Assembly (NCBI GenBank): GCA_023053545.1
Contig: JAKZAN010000002.1
Coordinates: 6,382,790 to 6,446,789 of the forward strand
Reading direction: 5' to 3'
DNA length: 64,000 nt
Source of the DNA: Lepidurus packardi
Taxonomy: Eukaryota; Arthropoda; Branchiopoda; Notostraca; Triopsidae
Position numbers and translations under genes: made by a program. A model generated the notes under the pieces. The model had not been told where the DNA came from and did no database searches. It saw only the letters and a list, made by a program, of their open reading frames with translations. Below are positions 48,806 to 61,700 of the stretch, in pieces. Numbering within the stretch: the stretch's first letter is position 1; every line of letters starts with the position of its first letter.

Positions 48806-49320
48806 TTAAGGCTCCCGTATACCTTAGCTTATTTTTCGGGAACGAGTCACAGATGGCACTGATGTTTGTTATTGTTTTGCCAAAGCCTTGTGTAAGAAAT
48901 AAAAAAATAGATATCTAATTGCCGACAAAGTCTATAAGCTTGTTTTGCTTCAGAAAAGTACAACTTATAACCAAAGTTTGCTGTAGGATCACAAGGTCCC
49001 AAATCAAGTCTTCAAAACAGCTTTTCAGATTTAAAAGCAAACTAAAATATTGTGTTTCCTTTATTGTCAGCTAGTGCCCAATCCAAGGGCAGATTTCTAG
49101 CTAACGTATTTCTCATAGTTGCAAACTTCATTTGCATATTGCTCATTTATTACTCGTTGGAAAAAACTGTGCATTGGTTGTGCACTACCTGTTAGCAAGC
49201 TCAAGATTACTGTCAAAGATTTTTTCCTTAAATGCACTGCTTTTCTCAAACCGTTGCTAATCGTTGCAAAACGTTGCTAACCATGCTAATCGCGTATAGC
49301 GAGCTAAGGTATGCTTCCAA
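48806..49320 (+). mobile_element. TTAA-flanked non-autonomous element, copy 2
   Basis: Left end TTAAGGCTCCCGTATACC then TTAGC; right end GCTAAGGTATGCTTCC. Same orientation and inner landmarks as copy 1 (CAGATGGCACTGATG, TTGCAAACTTCATTTGCATA) but shorter (about 515 bp). The right TTAA has been lost or mutated, so this copy looks older or damaged. Confidence 0.75.
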
Positions 49321-51394
49321 CGAAATATGCTTCGAAATACATCAATAAATAGAATGCAATAAAACATAAATCGCTGAAGCTTAATATGACAAAGGACAAG
49401 CAAGGATAAGCTTATGCTATATCGTCACACGTGTACAATGTCACAGCGATCCGGAAACTTGGATTCATATCAGCATTACTTTTTTTTTTTTTTTACCAAA
49501 CGTGTTTAGCACGAATTCTTCGGTGAATGTATACGAGCGCTGGCCAATTCCCAGCGTCAATGCGTGAAAATATTCCGTGTCAAAAGAACAAGAGAACCAG
49601 TTCATAAAACGTTTTACGGTCTTTAAACTATTGCCGCTTGGACATTCAACCTTGATTTTTTATTTTTTTTGCTTATTTTTTAAAATAGTCCCGCAACTAC
49701 GCAGCCTTGTCATTCGTCCAGAACCTCAAGTACTTCAGGAACGTCAACGTCATTGCCGACATGGAGATTCCTGGCTATACCATACTATCAGAGGCTGTCG
49801 ACAATGATTCTTCCCCGTTTTATTATAAACGATAGAGAAAGAAGCGAAAAAGGGGACGGTGAAAGGGCAGACTTGGGGTGGAAATGGCTACTGGGAAAAC
49901 GGGTCTTCCTAAAAGTATCACACCATTGGGCTTCGCTCGCACAAGAGCCCAAGGAGGTTGAGTGCTGGCAAGCATCAGGAATGACGTTAATAGAATACAA
50001 TATACACTAACCCCCTCTCCCTTCACAACAAGGCCGTTTCTCCCTCTGTATCATGCTGGACCGTTTCTTCTTACCCAAGAAATGACTCATCGAAACCGCT
50101 CTTCTTGCCTCAACGACGCCTTCTAGCAAACGCCATAGGAATCTTATGTGTTTGAATTTCGCTATCTGAACAACCGAGACAAGAATATCTGTATCTACAG
50201 TCCGAGACCCCTGCACGTGCAAAATGGAACGCCATCGCTGGAAACTTTGGAGAAAGGCGTTTTCCTTATCGCTTAATGTGGCATGAAAGAGAACACGTTT
50301 GAAAGGCAAAACCGACAAACCAACTCCGGGGTGCCAAAGTTAGTCAAGCGTTGAAACTGATTGTGATTTCTTTCTCAAGCGCAATTAAAAAGCTTCCCCA
50401 TCAATGGCGTCAATTCGAAAGGTTTGGACGGTTACGACCTTGGTGGATGACAGAACCCCCCCCCCTTTTCTCCGTTTAGGAATAAAGTAAAAAGAGAAGA
50501 GACCCAAACGAAGACAGCAGCAGCTGCAGTGGCGAACCCTATGTCATCCACTTATTGTTATGCAAATTAAAACTGGGGAGGTAACTTCATTTAAGCTTTG
50601 CAAAAAAAGGGAGAAAAAAAGATTTCCCCTTGCCGGATCTTTTCCTTTTCTTTCTTCGGGAAGGAAATTTACCAAGTGCAAAATGCAAATCCACTTACGG
50701 TCGCGTGCTCCGAAAGAAGGGAACAGAGACACACACAGACGGCAAACGATGTGGACCATCAATTTGTTCTTTCTATTTGGCCTCGCGTAATCTGCAAGAA
50801 AAACATTACCCGGAATTACATTTTGTCCAAGCCAACAATACATTTGAATTCAAGGTTTGCGTACCGAAAAAAAAAAAACTGTACCTCACTCCATTATTCT
50901 CAATTCGCAGCCCATCCCAAAAGTTTAGAAACCCCATGTTTTTAAGCAAACGTGACGTCACTTTATGGCCAAAACTGAATTGGGCTTATCAATCTTGGGT
51001 ATGAATTAGCATTTACGCATCTCAATACAATCCTCCCACGTTTCGCCCAAAACTTGGGAGCAAATCAAAAGACCTTTCAGACCATCCTCGAATCGAAACC
51101 TCATTATCGGGTGATGCGTCACGAGATCCGGTAGGGTACTTGACAAGAATTGACAAAACTTGGTAACGAATTTGCATACAAATTTCGATTCAATCTTACA
51201 AATGTTTCAAGGCTACCACTTTCGTAGTGTAAAGGTCAGTCTTGCGTGCGAGCTATGATGTCACGATTCTAAATTCTCGTTTTTCTAGAATTAAGAAATA
51301 CAAGATTGGATTGCCAAAGGTTTTAGTACCCAATCATGGTGACGTTAGGTTATACATGCCTTTAACGTAGTCTCGAGGAAAGCAATACACGAAA
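49321..51394. other. Gene-free stretch
   Basis: No recognised gene. Short open frames on both strands lie across a purine-rich area near 50590-50700 and are not convincing. Confidence 0.5.
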
Positions 51395-51396
51395 TA

Positions 51397-51851
51397 CAGT
51401 ACATGCCACTTATTGTGATCACTGGTTCTTAGAGTAACCCACTTTAAGGAATCAAACTTTAAAGGAGAAGTAAGGCTTCAAAATGAAAAATATGGGTTAC
51501 AGAAGAGACCCAATTACGTGTTCTGGCTTAAGAACCGCTATGTCAATTATGCATCTTAACGGAGTAATTAATTAACATTTAAAAGATTTGCCCGCTTCAC
51601 AAAGAGAAGCGGCCGTTAAATTAGGAATTCCTCAATCATCGCTATCAAAATTGTTGAAATATCGTTACCAAATAAACAATTGTGGGTCTAGTGAATCTAG
51701 GAAAAGGAAACGTGTGGGAAAGTGTCAAAAAGTAGATGCTTTGTTTCTATGGTTTAAACAAGTTAGTAACAGGTTTTCGGCTATTAGAATCTCCGCCTAA
51801 TAAAATCAATATTCACTTGACAAACGTCATCGCAATAAGCGGCATCTATTG
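51397..51851 (+). mobile_element. pogo/Tigger-type DNA transposon remnant, copy 1
   Basis: Starts CAGTACATGCCACTTATTG and ends with the inverted form CAATAAGCGGCATCTATTG; a TA lies on each side (51395-51396, 51852-51853), the target duplication of the Tc1/mariner-pogo group. At 455 bp it keeps only the N-terminal part of a transposase. A diverged relative is at 53672-54416. Confidence 0.8.
51588..51800 (+). pseudogene. Fragment of pogo-type transposase (CENP-B-like helix-turn-helix)
   Basis: About 70 codons reading SQREAAVKLGIPQSSLSKLL, then YRYQIN, ESRKRKRVGK and DALFLWFKQ. This is the pattern of the pogo/Tigger DNA-binding region: a helix-turn-helix followed by a basic linker and the start of the second helical domain. 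The DDE nuclease domain is absent, so the fragment cannot move itself. Confidence 0.75.
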
Positions 51852-51853
51852 TA

Positions 51854-53671
51854 TATACCAGTTTTTAGGCACTGAGGTGTCAATTAGGGATCTGTAACAT
51901 TCAAGCTAGAAAACTTGCTAGAAAACTAGCGAATACGAAACTCGTGTCGACCTTGCCTTGTCCCGTTTTTATTGCGCTAAATTTGACCAACGATAATAAC
52001 AAGCCAGTTAAACAAAAAAGATTGAGAAAACAACTTTCCCACTTGGAGACTAAAAAGGTCCCCAGTTCCCAACCGGTTTAAATTAGCAATTCAAACAAGT
52101 GACCCAAACAGGCTTTTTTAAAGCCGTCTGGAGACTTGAATTCTTTCTCATTTGTCATTTTTTTGTGCACTTCCTTACTATTAATACTTAACTTCCCTTT
52201 TCCCAAACTGAGGCTTATTTGCAGTGAGGAAATGACCCAGAGCATTATTGGGAAAATCAGGGGAAAATCTCCTTTTCTTTTTTTCCTTATTAACTTTCTA
52301 CTTCTTCTTCCCTGACTGGGACATAACGAAGCGCTTTTCTTTGGACGGAGCAATTATTGATCGCTACGATCCCAATCCCCCAGCACAAGATCGAGCGAGA
52401 AGACCTTTCTCTTTATTAGACCTAATCTTGACAGATAAATCAATGGCAAGACCATCTGGATTCTGCCCGTGTTCCTTTTAGGTTGTGTTTCAAGGTAAAA
52501 AAAAGCCCAAATGTAAGAAGTTTCTCTCCTCCCTCGTCTTCCATTCTTTTTCTTGGATGGAGAAGATTATTTGCGCGCAAACTGTCCTTCTGGGATCTAA
52601 AGTAATGACAAGCCTAAGAAAAAAAAAAGAAAAAAAATGCTATCCTATTGTTATCTTTTACGAACACGGATCTTGTGCTCCGCTGCATCAAACTAAGCAA
52701 GGTAAAAACTTGCCTCCTCCCCTTCTAACTTTCTTTGTTATGCCCATCTTTTCTTTTTTTTCTTGGATTATCTCAGGGGGTATCCAGGAATGAAAAATAT
52801 AAGTGTTCATGCTACTTTGGGCACCCGCGTTACATTCTAGCACGCTTTTTGTACAGGATTCATGGTTCCCAGTACAAAAAAGTGAATGCAACCAAGTACA
52901 AGAAATAGCCCGTCTAAGCGCTACCTTCCAGCTTCTGCCATTTTCGTTTACTTTGCATATCTTGAGAGAAGAAGCACAAGCAGCAGTAGTGGTGTCATTA
53001 AAGAAATCTCTGGTTCAGCTGGAACACGACTACGGAGAAAAAAAAAAAATATAAAAAATCCTAGCAGGCTTTTTCGGTATTCAACCCTCTTATCGTAACT
53101 CGTGAGCTCCGCCTTTGCTTAAAGCTGCAAAACAGTTTCTTCACCAACAAAAGCTGCTGCCCGATTGCATTTTATACACCGAAGGAGAGTCCTAAGAGCT
53201 AAGAGGCGTCTTGGGGCATCGTCGGACGTAACATGGCAAAAGTCTCGGCACAAAGCGTCAAAGCTACGACGGATCTAACTGCCAGGATTCTTATTCTTCT
53301 GGAAGGCAAAAAAAAGAATTAACGAAAAAAAAAAGGAAAAAAAGCGGAACATTCTGAACAGCTTTTATCGAAAAGGATCTGCGATACACGAAAAAAAAGA
53401 GAGAGATCTGTCCGAAAGAAATAGTAACGACAGCCATGAGTTCTTTTTTTTGTGGGGGGGGGTCGCTTGTTATAGTAGTGTATATGTCCCAATCTCCTGG
53501 ATATTTTCCTATTCGGCACGCTTTGCTCCTCAAAACGCGTACCGAAAGCTTTTAAGCGAGGTTATAAGTCAGCGTGTGGTTCCAACCCCTCCTGACAGAC
53601 TGAGAAACCACCAAGCACGATCTTTCTATACAGCTATAATAGCTTTTGATAGACTCGACACACTGCACATA
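51854..53671. other. Gene-free stretch between the two pogo remnants
   Basis: AT-rich with A and T homopolymers; no coding sequence recognised. Confidence 0.5.
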
Positions 53672-54416
53672 CAGTAGGCGCGGCTTATTGCGATCACTGG
53701 ATATTAGAATGAGCCGCTGTACGGCATCAAATTTTAAAGGAACGATTCAAGATGGTAAAATTCACAGCGTTTTGGTTGGTTATTAGAGTCATATTTTCGG
53801 ATATTAGAATCAGTTTCAAAAGAATCCTCACATAACGAAACTGAAGTAGTGATCGCTACATGGACTTTGCATAGTGACAATTAACAAAATGACGTTGCTT
53901 TTACGTGGTTTTTTACGAGATTTCGCTTAGGAGGAAATCTCTTCTAACTCCCCAGTCAATTAAATGAGCAGGTTATTCAACTGACCAGTTCCTTTAATTG
54001 ACTGGGAAAATTGGAAGGGATACCATGTTGCGAATCCTACCTCAGCATAGGACTCGGCTTCGAAGGCGCAGTATTAGTTGTGTTTTAGACATGTGGTTAT
54101 ATGCAAATGTCGAGTTGGCGACGAACAATAAAAGAGTTGATTGCAATGCTCATTGAAACTTATGACAAGTTACATTTGAAAGATTGCGGCCGTTAAGTTA
54201 GAAATTCGTCAATCATATCTACCAAAATTGTTGAAAATCGTTATGAAATAAACAGTGGGTGTACTGAATCTAGGAAAAGGAAAGCGTAAAAAAGTAGACG
54301 ATGCTTCGTTTTGTGTTGGTTTCTTTGGAACATATTTCCGATTTTCGGTTATTAGAATCCCCGCTTAATAGATTCAATATTCACTTGACAAACGTGATCA
54401 TAAGAAGTGTCAACTG
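53672..54416 (+). mobile_element. pogo/Tigger-type DNA transposon remnant, copy 2
   Basis: Left end CAGTAGGCGCGGCTTATTG preceded by TA; right end GATCATAAGAAGTGTCAACTG. It shares CTGAATCTAGGAAAAGGAAA and ATTCAATATTCACTTGACAA with copy 1 and keeps a scrap reading IKELIAMLIETYDKL upstream. No open transposase frame remains. The right-hand TA is not visible. Confidence 0.7.
53952..54007. repeat. 14-bp perfect inverted repeat inside pogo copy 2
   Basis: CCCAGTCAATTAAA (53952-53965) faces TTTAATTGACTGGG (53994-54007) across 28 nt. It is absent from pogo copy 1, so it may be a tiny element inserted into copy 2. Confidence 0.85.
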
Positions 54417-57400
54417 CACTAACGAAATAGGAAGTTTTTCGATGGGCATTGAAAACCACAGGTTCGCCAAGTTACATAAGTGTTTGTCCGCAGTTTCTAA
54501 CCTATAGAGTTTGGGGGAATGTGAAACTAAAATGGGAACAAGTAACGCCAGCGATGAGGTCGTCAAAGCAATTTCCTTGATTGGAACGTGGAAACTTTGA
54601 GAAATTCCACCCCAACTATGCCATGTAAACAAGTTTTCCACAAACACGTCAATGCGGTTCAGAGAGCTTCGTTATGCCTGCGACACTGAGTTATTGCGTC
54701 TGGAATACGAAATAAAAAGAAAAGGGGTGAATAAAGATGAACTCGCTTGCTTGTTTGCATGCGCTAATTCCAGTTGAAAGAAAAACCGTTTTTGCCCAAA
54801 ATGTGTTGCCGTTCAGCAAAACACATGAATTAATTAAGACAATTTCACAATACGCAGCCGCATTAATAGGCATTTTCATGAGCACTGTTGTTGGAGACTG
54901 TTCTGGGTGGAAATTACGACCTACTCGGAACATGTAATCAATTTCAGCGGTCATTACAACCCATACTTTACGAGCTCTCTAATAACCGGGTACACTATAC
55001 GTCCATATCTATATGACATAGCTGCTTACATGTATTTGTGCCTTGTAGCCCGCACCCAACAGCTTAACGAATGGAAGTATACGTTGTAAACAACATCTGA
55101 CCCCTTTGTCTCCAAAATGGACATGTAAATCCCGTGCCCTTAGGCCTTGCCCCCCTCTACCCCTTGCATTTTCGCAGTAGCATTAGGATGTAACCACAAT
55201 ATTTAGGTTTATTCCCCCAACCAAACCTATATAGTGTGGCTATAACCTTCAGATGATCACGTCGAAAATATCAGGAACGGTCAGTCATGAAAGGTCACGT
55301 CGCGTGATGGGAATCTCTGAGGCGTCCGGAATCTCATGGCCGAAAAATATACTAAAAAAAAAACGTCTTTTGCACATGCTCGAAAGCGCAGAACTCCTCA
55401 AATAAAATTCTTCCACTGGGGCGAGCAGTTGTCCGTGACAAATTTATCACTGAAAAAATCGCATAATCGCGTACGAGTAGACAATTCTGCTGACACTTTA
55501 TATGCAAACGTGTAAAAATGAAGTAACGAAAATGGCTTCTTGGAAAACATCGTAAATATAAGAATCCTTGCTATCTTTTATAACGTTTAGCCACGTAAAC
55601 CACGCAATTAAAACCGCGTTGAAACCCATGATCAACGTTCTGGACCCCTAGGAAGGGTTTATTTGCATCCTTGATTAGGTCAGTCATCTAAACAGGGTGA
55701 AAGGAGCCCAGAGACCAGTGGCGAAAATAGTCCCCTGATTCAGCTTATTCAAGCAACAATGCGTCCTTCAATCACGACCCAGCCATTTGCACAGCGTTGC
55801 AGTTACAATTCCACTGGGTCAAATAAGTCATTAATCACCTAAAACAGGGTCAAAAATCAGTGTCAATACCCCCCTTCCACGACCTTAAAAATGGTACGGA
55901 CAACTTCCCCCCCCAAAAAAATCATTAAACGAACAGTCCAGGCCAGGTCATAAGTCACCTCCTCTAGTTCATCCAAGCGTAAAAAAGAACCTGAAAGGAA
56001 AAAATACCGGCAAAGAGGCCCCCACCAACACACCACGCCCTAAGGTCGTGTATCATGACCTGGTGTAGGCAACCTTAGTGCTCCCTATCCTCTTGGGGAT
56101 CAAAAACCTCTCCACAAGACAAGACTCATAATGAAACAATGTATTTTTGTCATTCATATTCTTTTCCCCTACACCCCGAAAACCCCAGCTTCCGCGTCTC
56201 TAGAGACATTTCAATTCTCTGCTACACCTTTTTCTTGGGTCTTCCTGGCAGTTTTCAATCTAGCCATAAATTTCCCCCTACCTCGGTTCCAATTCAATTG
56301 TTATCCCCCGTAAGACGACATCTCTCTTGCCTTTGCTTCAGCACTCTCGCCCCAATTTGACTCCTCCCGCTCAATACCAAACTGCCATCCTTAGTTCCTG
56401 GTCGCGTCCTACGTCCTTTGCTAATGAAAACCTAAGGTTGGGGCTCGGGGATCAGTACCCAGTTTGCCTAACGTCAACAAATGCTTCCCTGGCTATCCAT
56501 CTATGGCTTACCCATCAATATATGCATGACCAAACTTCTAGCTCCCCAGTTGCAAGTCACATCCTTAACAAACAGGCGGCGAGTAAAAATGAACACCAAA
56601 AGGAAACAGATCGTTCCATCGAGTTCTATATCAAGGGGGGTTCCTGGTACTCGGCCGCACAACACATCCCACGTCATCCATCCCGATTACTCCCAACGTT
56701 AACTGCACACGTTACATTTTACCTTCCCTTACATGCTACTATCCATCAATGACATTCTTTTTTCTCACTGATCGGCCACTGCTTTCCGCCTGTTTAATCG
56801 TATCTTTTTTCTCTGGATACTATATTCTTCTTACGTAAAAAAGAGGAGGGGGAGCAGAATCTTTTAGCCTTCATTACCAAGTATTTTGTAACAATTTATT
56901 TGTATCCGACAAAGGTTACGTATAAGGTTATATCGGATTACACGGACTGGAGCCAACGGGCTTCTTTTGTGGGACTAGTGTATCGAGACAAGAGTCAGGA
57001 ATAATCCGAAAACCTAGATCGCGTGATATCGCATTAATTAATTCAAGCCTAAAGCCTGGGAAATCAGCCAGCCAGTCAGCGCAGCAGGGTTTTCTTCGTC
57101 TCTATAGTCCGGATCTCCAGGGCTGGCAAAACTTCCCCAATTTCCCATGCATGTATCCATCGCCATCGTCTCATCACGTACTGTTTTATGCATGGCGAGT
57201 GTGGCATGCTTTTTCTGCCACGAAAATAATTTAGATGCCCCAATATCCATTCAGCCGTATACAAGGAATGGCCCAATTTATGATACCAGGAATTAGAAGG
57301 CAGAATTATAATAGCAGCCTTTTTTGACTAGTCACGGCTCTTGCTCAATGCGTCCACTATTTGGCAACACAACAGAGCCGCAATAGAACGTTTTCTTTCC

Positions 57401-58145
57401 CAGTTATCACGTCACATGAAGACTCGATTGGGAATGTGAAAACGAACGTTTTCTTATAGCCTCGATGAGAAGTCTGGTTGTACCTCTAATATGGGTTATA
57501 CTAGCCATACAAGCAAACAAGCTAGCGTTTTGTCCCTACACCAAAGTAGCGCTTGTTTCTAAGGCACTCGCCTCGCATAACAAAAGGGTGGGGGGGAAGA
57601 AAAACGAACGTTTTTCGCCGTGTTGACGTGACGGACAACATACAGCGACACAAAATCGAACGTTTTTGCTAACCGGACGAGTTCCTATAGTGAACCATAA
57701 AAGCTCACGACCTTCACACAATATTACAGCGCTGTTCAGCTCATAGCACTAATGGCAAAACAAGATATGAGCCTTGACTGCGTTGAATCTGTTACTAAGC
57801 TCTTAATGTCTGATCATGTTCTCGTTTCGTATGATCTTTACATTCCATTCTAATGCAAGGTGGATACCCACAGCGTCGACTATGCCAATTACATAAGTTG
57901 GTCTCTCACGCGCTTGTCATTCTGGTCACAAAGGTTCGAAATCGTATTCCACAGTGAAAACAATCGCGATGAAACGTTGCGAAATCCGATTGAAAGCCAA
58001 TCATAACATCGTAACTAACTGGCTTTACGATACATAAAGGGCCGCCTAGACAACGTAGTGTTTGTGTTTTTGGCCTGTGTTTCTGACCTTGTGTCTACCC
58101 ATCAAAAATACAACTGTTGTCTAGATTGGCTAGCAATAACAACTT
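54417..58145. other. Gene-free stretch
   Basis: No recognised gene. A 141-codon plus-strand frame at 56327-56752 has no known relatives that I can name. An AACGTT cluster is present at 57387-57664. Confidence 0.5.
57387..57664. promoter_or_regulatory. Cluster of (C)GAACGTTTT motifs
   Basis: AACGTT cores occur at 57387, 57445, 57607 and 57659; three of the four read CGAACGTTTT. ACGTCA and ACGTGAC boxes lie between them (near 57409 and 57625). Could be a binding-site cluster; no gene start is identified next to it. Confidence 0.25.
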
Positions 58146-58768
58146 TTAAGGCTTCCGTATACCTTAGCATAGGCGGTTAGCAGGGAAATTTTGGAACAAC
58201 TTTTTGAGAAATCCAGTATTCATGAAAAATACTTTATTGCATGAAAAATTATTTCATTTCATTAAGTAATTCTTTTACAGTAATACTGAGCTTGCTAATA
58301 GGCAGTGCACAAACAATGCAATTTTTTCAATGGGTAATAAATTAGCAATATGCAAATGAAGTTTGCAACTGTGAGAAATGCGTTGCCTAAAAATCTGTCC
58401 TATGATTGTGCACTAGCTGCTAACAAAAAAAAAACTCTTGTTTTAAATTACTTTTAAACCTGACAAACCGTTTTCGAGAAAGCTTGTTCCGAAAGTTCGA
58501 CGATTTGATTTGGGATATTGTGCTGCTACCGCAGTACTTTTCGAAATCACCACAAGCGTAGAAACGTTGCCGGCAATTACCTATCCATTTAAAAAAAATA
58601 TATATTAAACTTTTTTCTTATAAACTACGCCACGGAAGTACTAACTTGAGCTTATTGCCGCGTGTTTTTTTTTATTTTCTTATGCAAGGCTTCGGCAAAA
58701 CAATAACAAACATGGGTGCCATCTGTGACTGTTTCGCATCAATAAGCTAAGGTATTCGGGAACCTTAA
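58146..58768 (-). mobile_element. TTAA-flanked non-autonomous element, copy 3 (inverted)
   Basis: Left end TTAAGGCTTCCGTATACC followed by TTAGC; right end GCTAAGGTATTCGGGAACC then TTAA. 623 bp, in the opposite orientation to copies 1 and 2: the inner TAGGCGGTTAGCA is here on the left. Both TTAA sites are intact. Confidence 0.8.
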
Positions 58769-61700
58769 TCCCGTGTCTCTACGCAGTGATGCGACGCTTA
58801 CACCTTTCCCTATCATGAAATCGAATGTTTTTGTGTGGCAACCACGCGACGTAACAGCCTGTGGTTACTGCATAGTCAGTTAACTCAGTGAAATCGAACC
58901 ATTTGTCGCACTTGTGGGCTCATCCTGTCTACATCTGGCGTTATATCTCGCTGTTGTACGTCTTTCAACTGTCAAGTGACGTGACCTTAGCAAATGTCCT
59001 CCCTGTTTTGGCCCCTTTACGAGCATATAGGAAAAAGGCTTGTTTCTGAGATGTCATAAGCATGTCAACACAGGGTAGGCCTTAACGAGGTTTTTGCTCG
59101 AAGCTAATTTAGGTGGGCGCATCATGAAAGACACTTCACATCATTAGAAGTCATTGCCTGCTCCCCCGCTCAGCGTAAGCGCGTTCGCTCACGATCTCTC
59201 TTAAATAGAGCTCAAAGTCAACTTGTCTACTGTCTTGTTATGACTGGCAACAGAGCTCAAGCCTCTCCGTTTTAACGCAGCAAACACACAAACACGGCTC
59301 CGCTCATTACTTACCGGTAAATTTGCATACAATTAGTTCCCTTTTCAACAACGTTAAGCCTCGCATGCAAATTAGCCTTTTCCTGTCTATAGTTCTGATG
59401 CTATCGCGCACATGTGTTAATAACTTGCATGCTACTCGCTAGTCTGGTAATCAACGAGCCCACGCAGCACATATGGCCTAATGAGTAATGCCGAATCCAT
59501 TGTATCCGCTGGAAAAACACCATTAAAAGTTTATACACCCACAGACGGCGGAGGGTATCATCATTTACCAAGCTTGATTGTCTCGTCATCCCTTCTTGTG
59601 GGCTAATGCGCCTCTCTTTTACACTATCACTGCTCTTGACGTTTGTCGCATATATACACAATTCATTTTCCATTAAAAACAACTCTTTTCGCTTCACCAT
59701 CCCTGGCATTTTCTCTTCTTCCATATCCAGTTATACCTTCCCTAACGATCTCCTCTGAAACATCATCCCGTATCACAGCTTATGAATAGTTAGCTTTCTT
59801 AATAAGCTCCTTTTGGTCAAAATTCTTAACGATCACGTCTCGTGTTTTTCAAATGAGTTTCGCGGTTTCTCTCCCCTTTCTCTCTCTAGAATTTTCTCAA
59901 CAATATCTCAGGCTTCCACCAACCACTTTATACCACTTCATTTCCTCCTCAGCACCTTTCCTCGTTGCCTTAAAAACCCCACTTGTCGCCCTCACGAACT
60001 CCTTATCTTGGCAGACAACGACGCCATTTTGGATGTGAAATACGATACCCCCTACTTCACAAAACTTTGCTGCTCCGTGTAATTCCTTATCCTTCTCTTC
60101 TTCCTCCAACAACAGCAAATGCGTCATGCCAAACACAACTCACACTAGGCTCCGGTGGTCTTAAGGAGGTGTCATTGGCATTAGGGAGAGATACGAGGTC
60201 CCCGTTCCATTTGCTATCTTAGAAACCCAGTGTTTACGAAGGAGAAATGTCCTGCAAAGAGCGGCAAATTAGGCTCCTAAAACCCCGTCCCCCCCAACAC
60301 CTGAGCGAGGTACAGAATAGCTTTCGCAACTCGTAAAGTGGAAACTTGTACGCCTTCTAAAGATAACATTCGATACCACGACGTAGAAATCCTCACATAT
60401 ACGTCAAAGTTTCATATGCCCATCTTTCATTTTTTCTTAACGCCCCTTTTATATGCAATCCTCAGTTCATATCGTCTTTGTACATGAAAACGTGACATTT
60501 TGTCATAAACAGTATTATAATGTCCGAAACAGACCCAACGTATACCCTAGAGGTAGTTTATCCAATTATATATTCTTTGATTTGACTGGTGAGCGGGTTT
60601 AAACTTTTCGTTCATTCCATCTGCTTTCGTGTCCAAACCAACACAAAGTCCTCAAGCGTGTTCAGACTAGGTCAAAATGGTTCTTCGCTTTACAGGCTTT
60701 ACAGTAAAATGCGCGAAGTATGTGAAAAAAGTTTGGTTTAATCTGAACACTATTGAGGAGTTCGGTTTGGTTTGGACATAATTGGATACGCGATCTCTAG
60801 GGTATCCATCGGTTTTTTTTGGACACCATAGTACATTCCTACCACTGCTCCAAGCTAATTCCACGATTTGCAGTAAAGAACCCTAAAAATTCACCAAAGT
60901 ATGCAGGAAGATCGTCGTACAAGATTTACAATTTGCTTAGCCCAAATTCAGATAAGTAGTTGATTTTTTAGTCAGAAGACGGCATTGATGTCACATTCTT
61001 TCTCATTGTAACTTAAGCTTTAACAAGAAATTAAAGAAACAGAAAGAGACAATTGGATTTTTTAATATCTTAACAAGAAAATCTAGTGCAGTCAGTTCGT
61101 TTCATTTTGATATATGATTTATTAAAAATTTTCATAAATTTGACTCTAGATTTAAAAAAAATATGGAAAAAGGTATTAACAAAATCGAACTAGGTGCACT
61201 GGATATACATACCATTTAATCTCATATAATCCCATGTATAACTGGATACGGTCACAATATAATGTCACTATGTACTACAATTTCGCAGAAAATTAGAATT
61301 TTCGAATCCAAATTTGCCATACTGTAGCACCATAAGAGGTTCCACTACACCGTGGCCTTAACTTCTGGATTCGCAAATTTACTACAACGAATGTTAAGAA
61401 TGTAAGTACAAGTTTGCCCAAACAAGGCGTGACTACATTATCTGTTTTTAACGGCGCGTAAAAACCCGTTTCAGTTTACTCATAATGGCATGTCGAATTT
61501 TTATCTACGAGCACTGCACACCGTAAAGGATATGGCGAAATGACTCTTCCTGCATTAGTCAAGGTTTGCAAATAGAAAATAGGATTGCAAACATAATGAT
61601 ATAAAACATGTCCGCAAGATTTCCTAAAGCTAGGTGCCCAACTTCTTATCTGACTTATAGACTTAATACATCCCCAATAAAACCATAAACCTATTCTGTA

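Noticed and set aside
56327-56752. 141-codon plus-strand frame
   Set aside because: No domain, no splice context and ordinary composition for a stop-poor C-rich stretch.
57920-57955. GGTTCGAAATC, a B-box-like string
   Set aside because: No A box or tRNA arms around it.
59897-60136. 79-codon minus-strand frame (GGIVFHIQNGVVVCQDKEF)
   Set aside because: Looks protein-like in part but is short, has no neighbouring exon and no family I can name.
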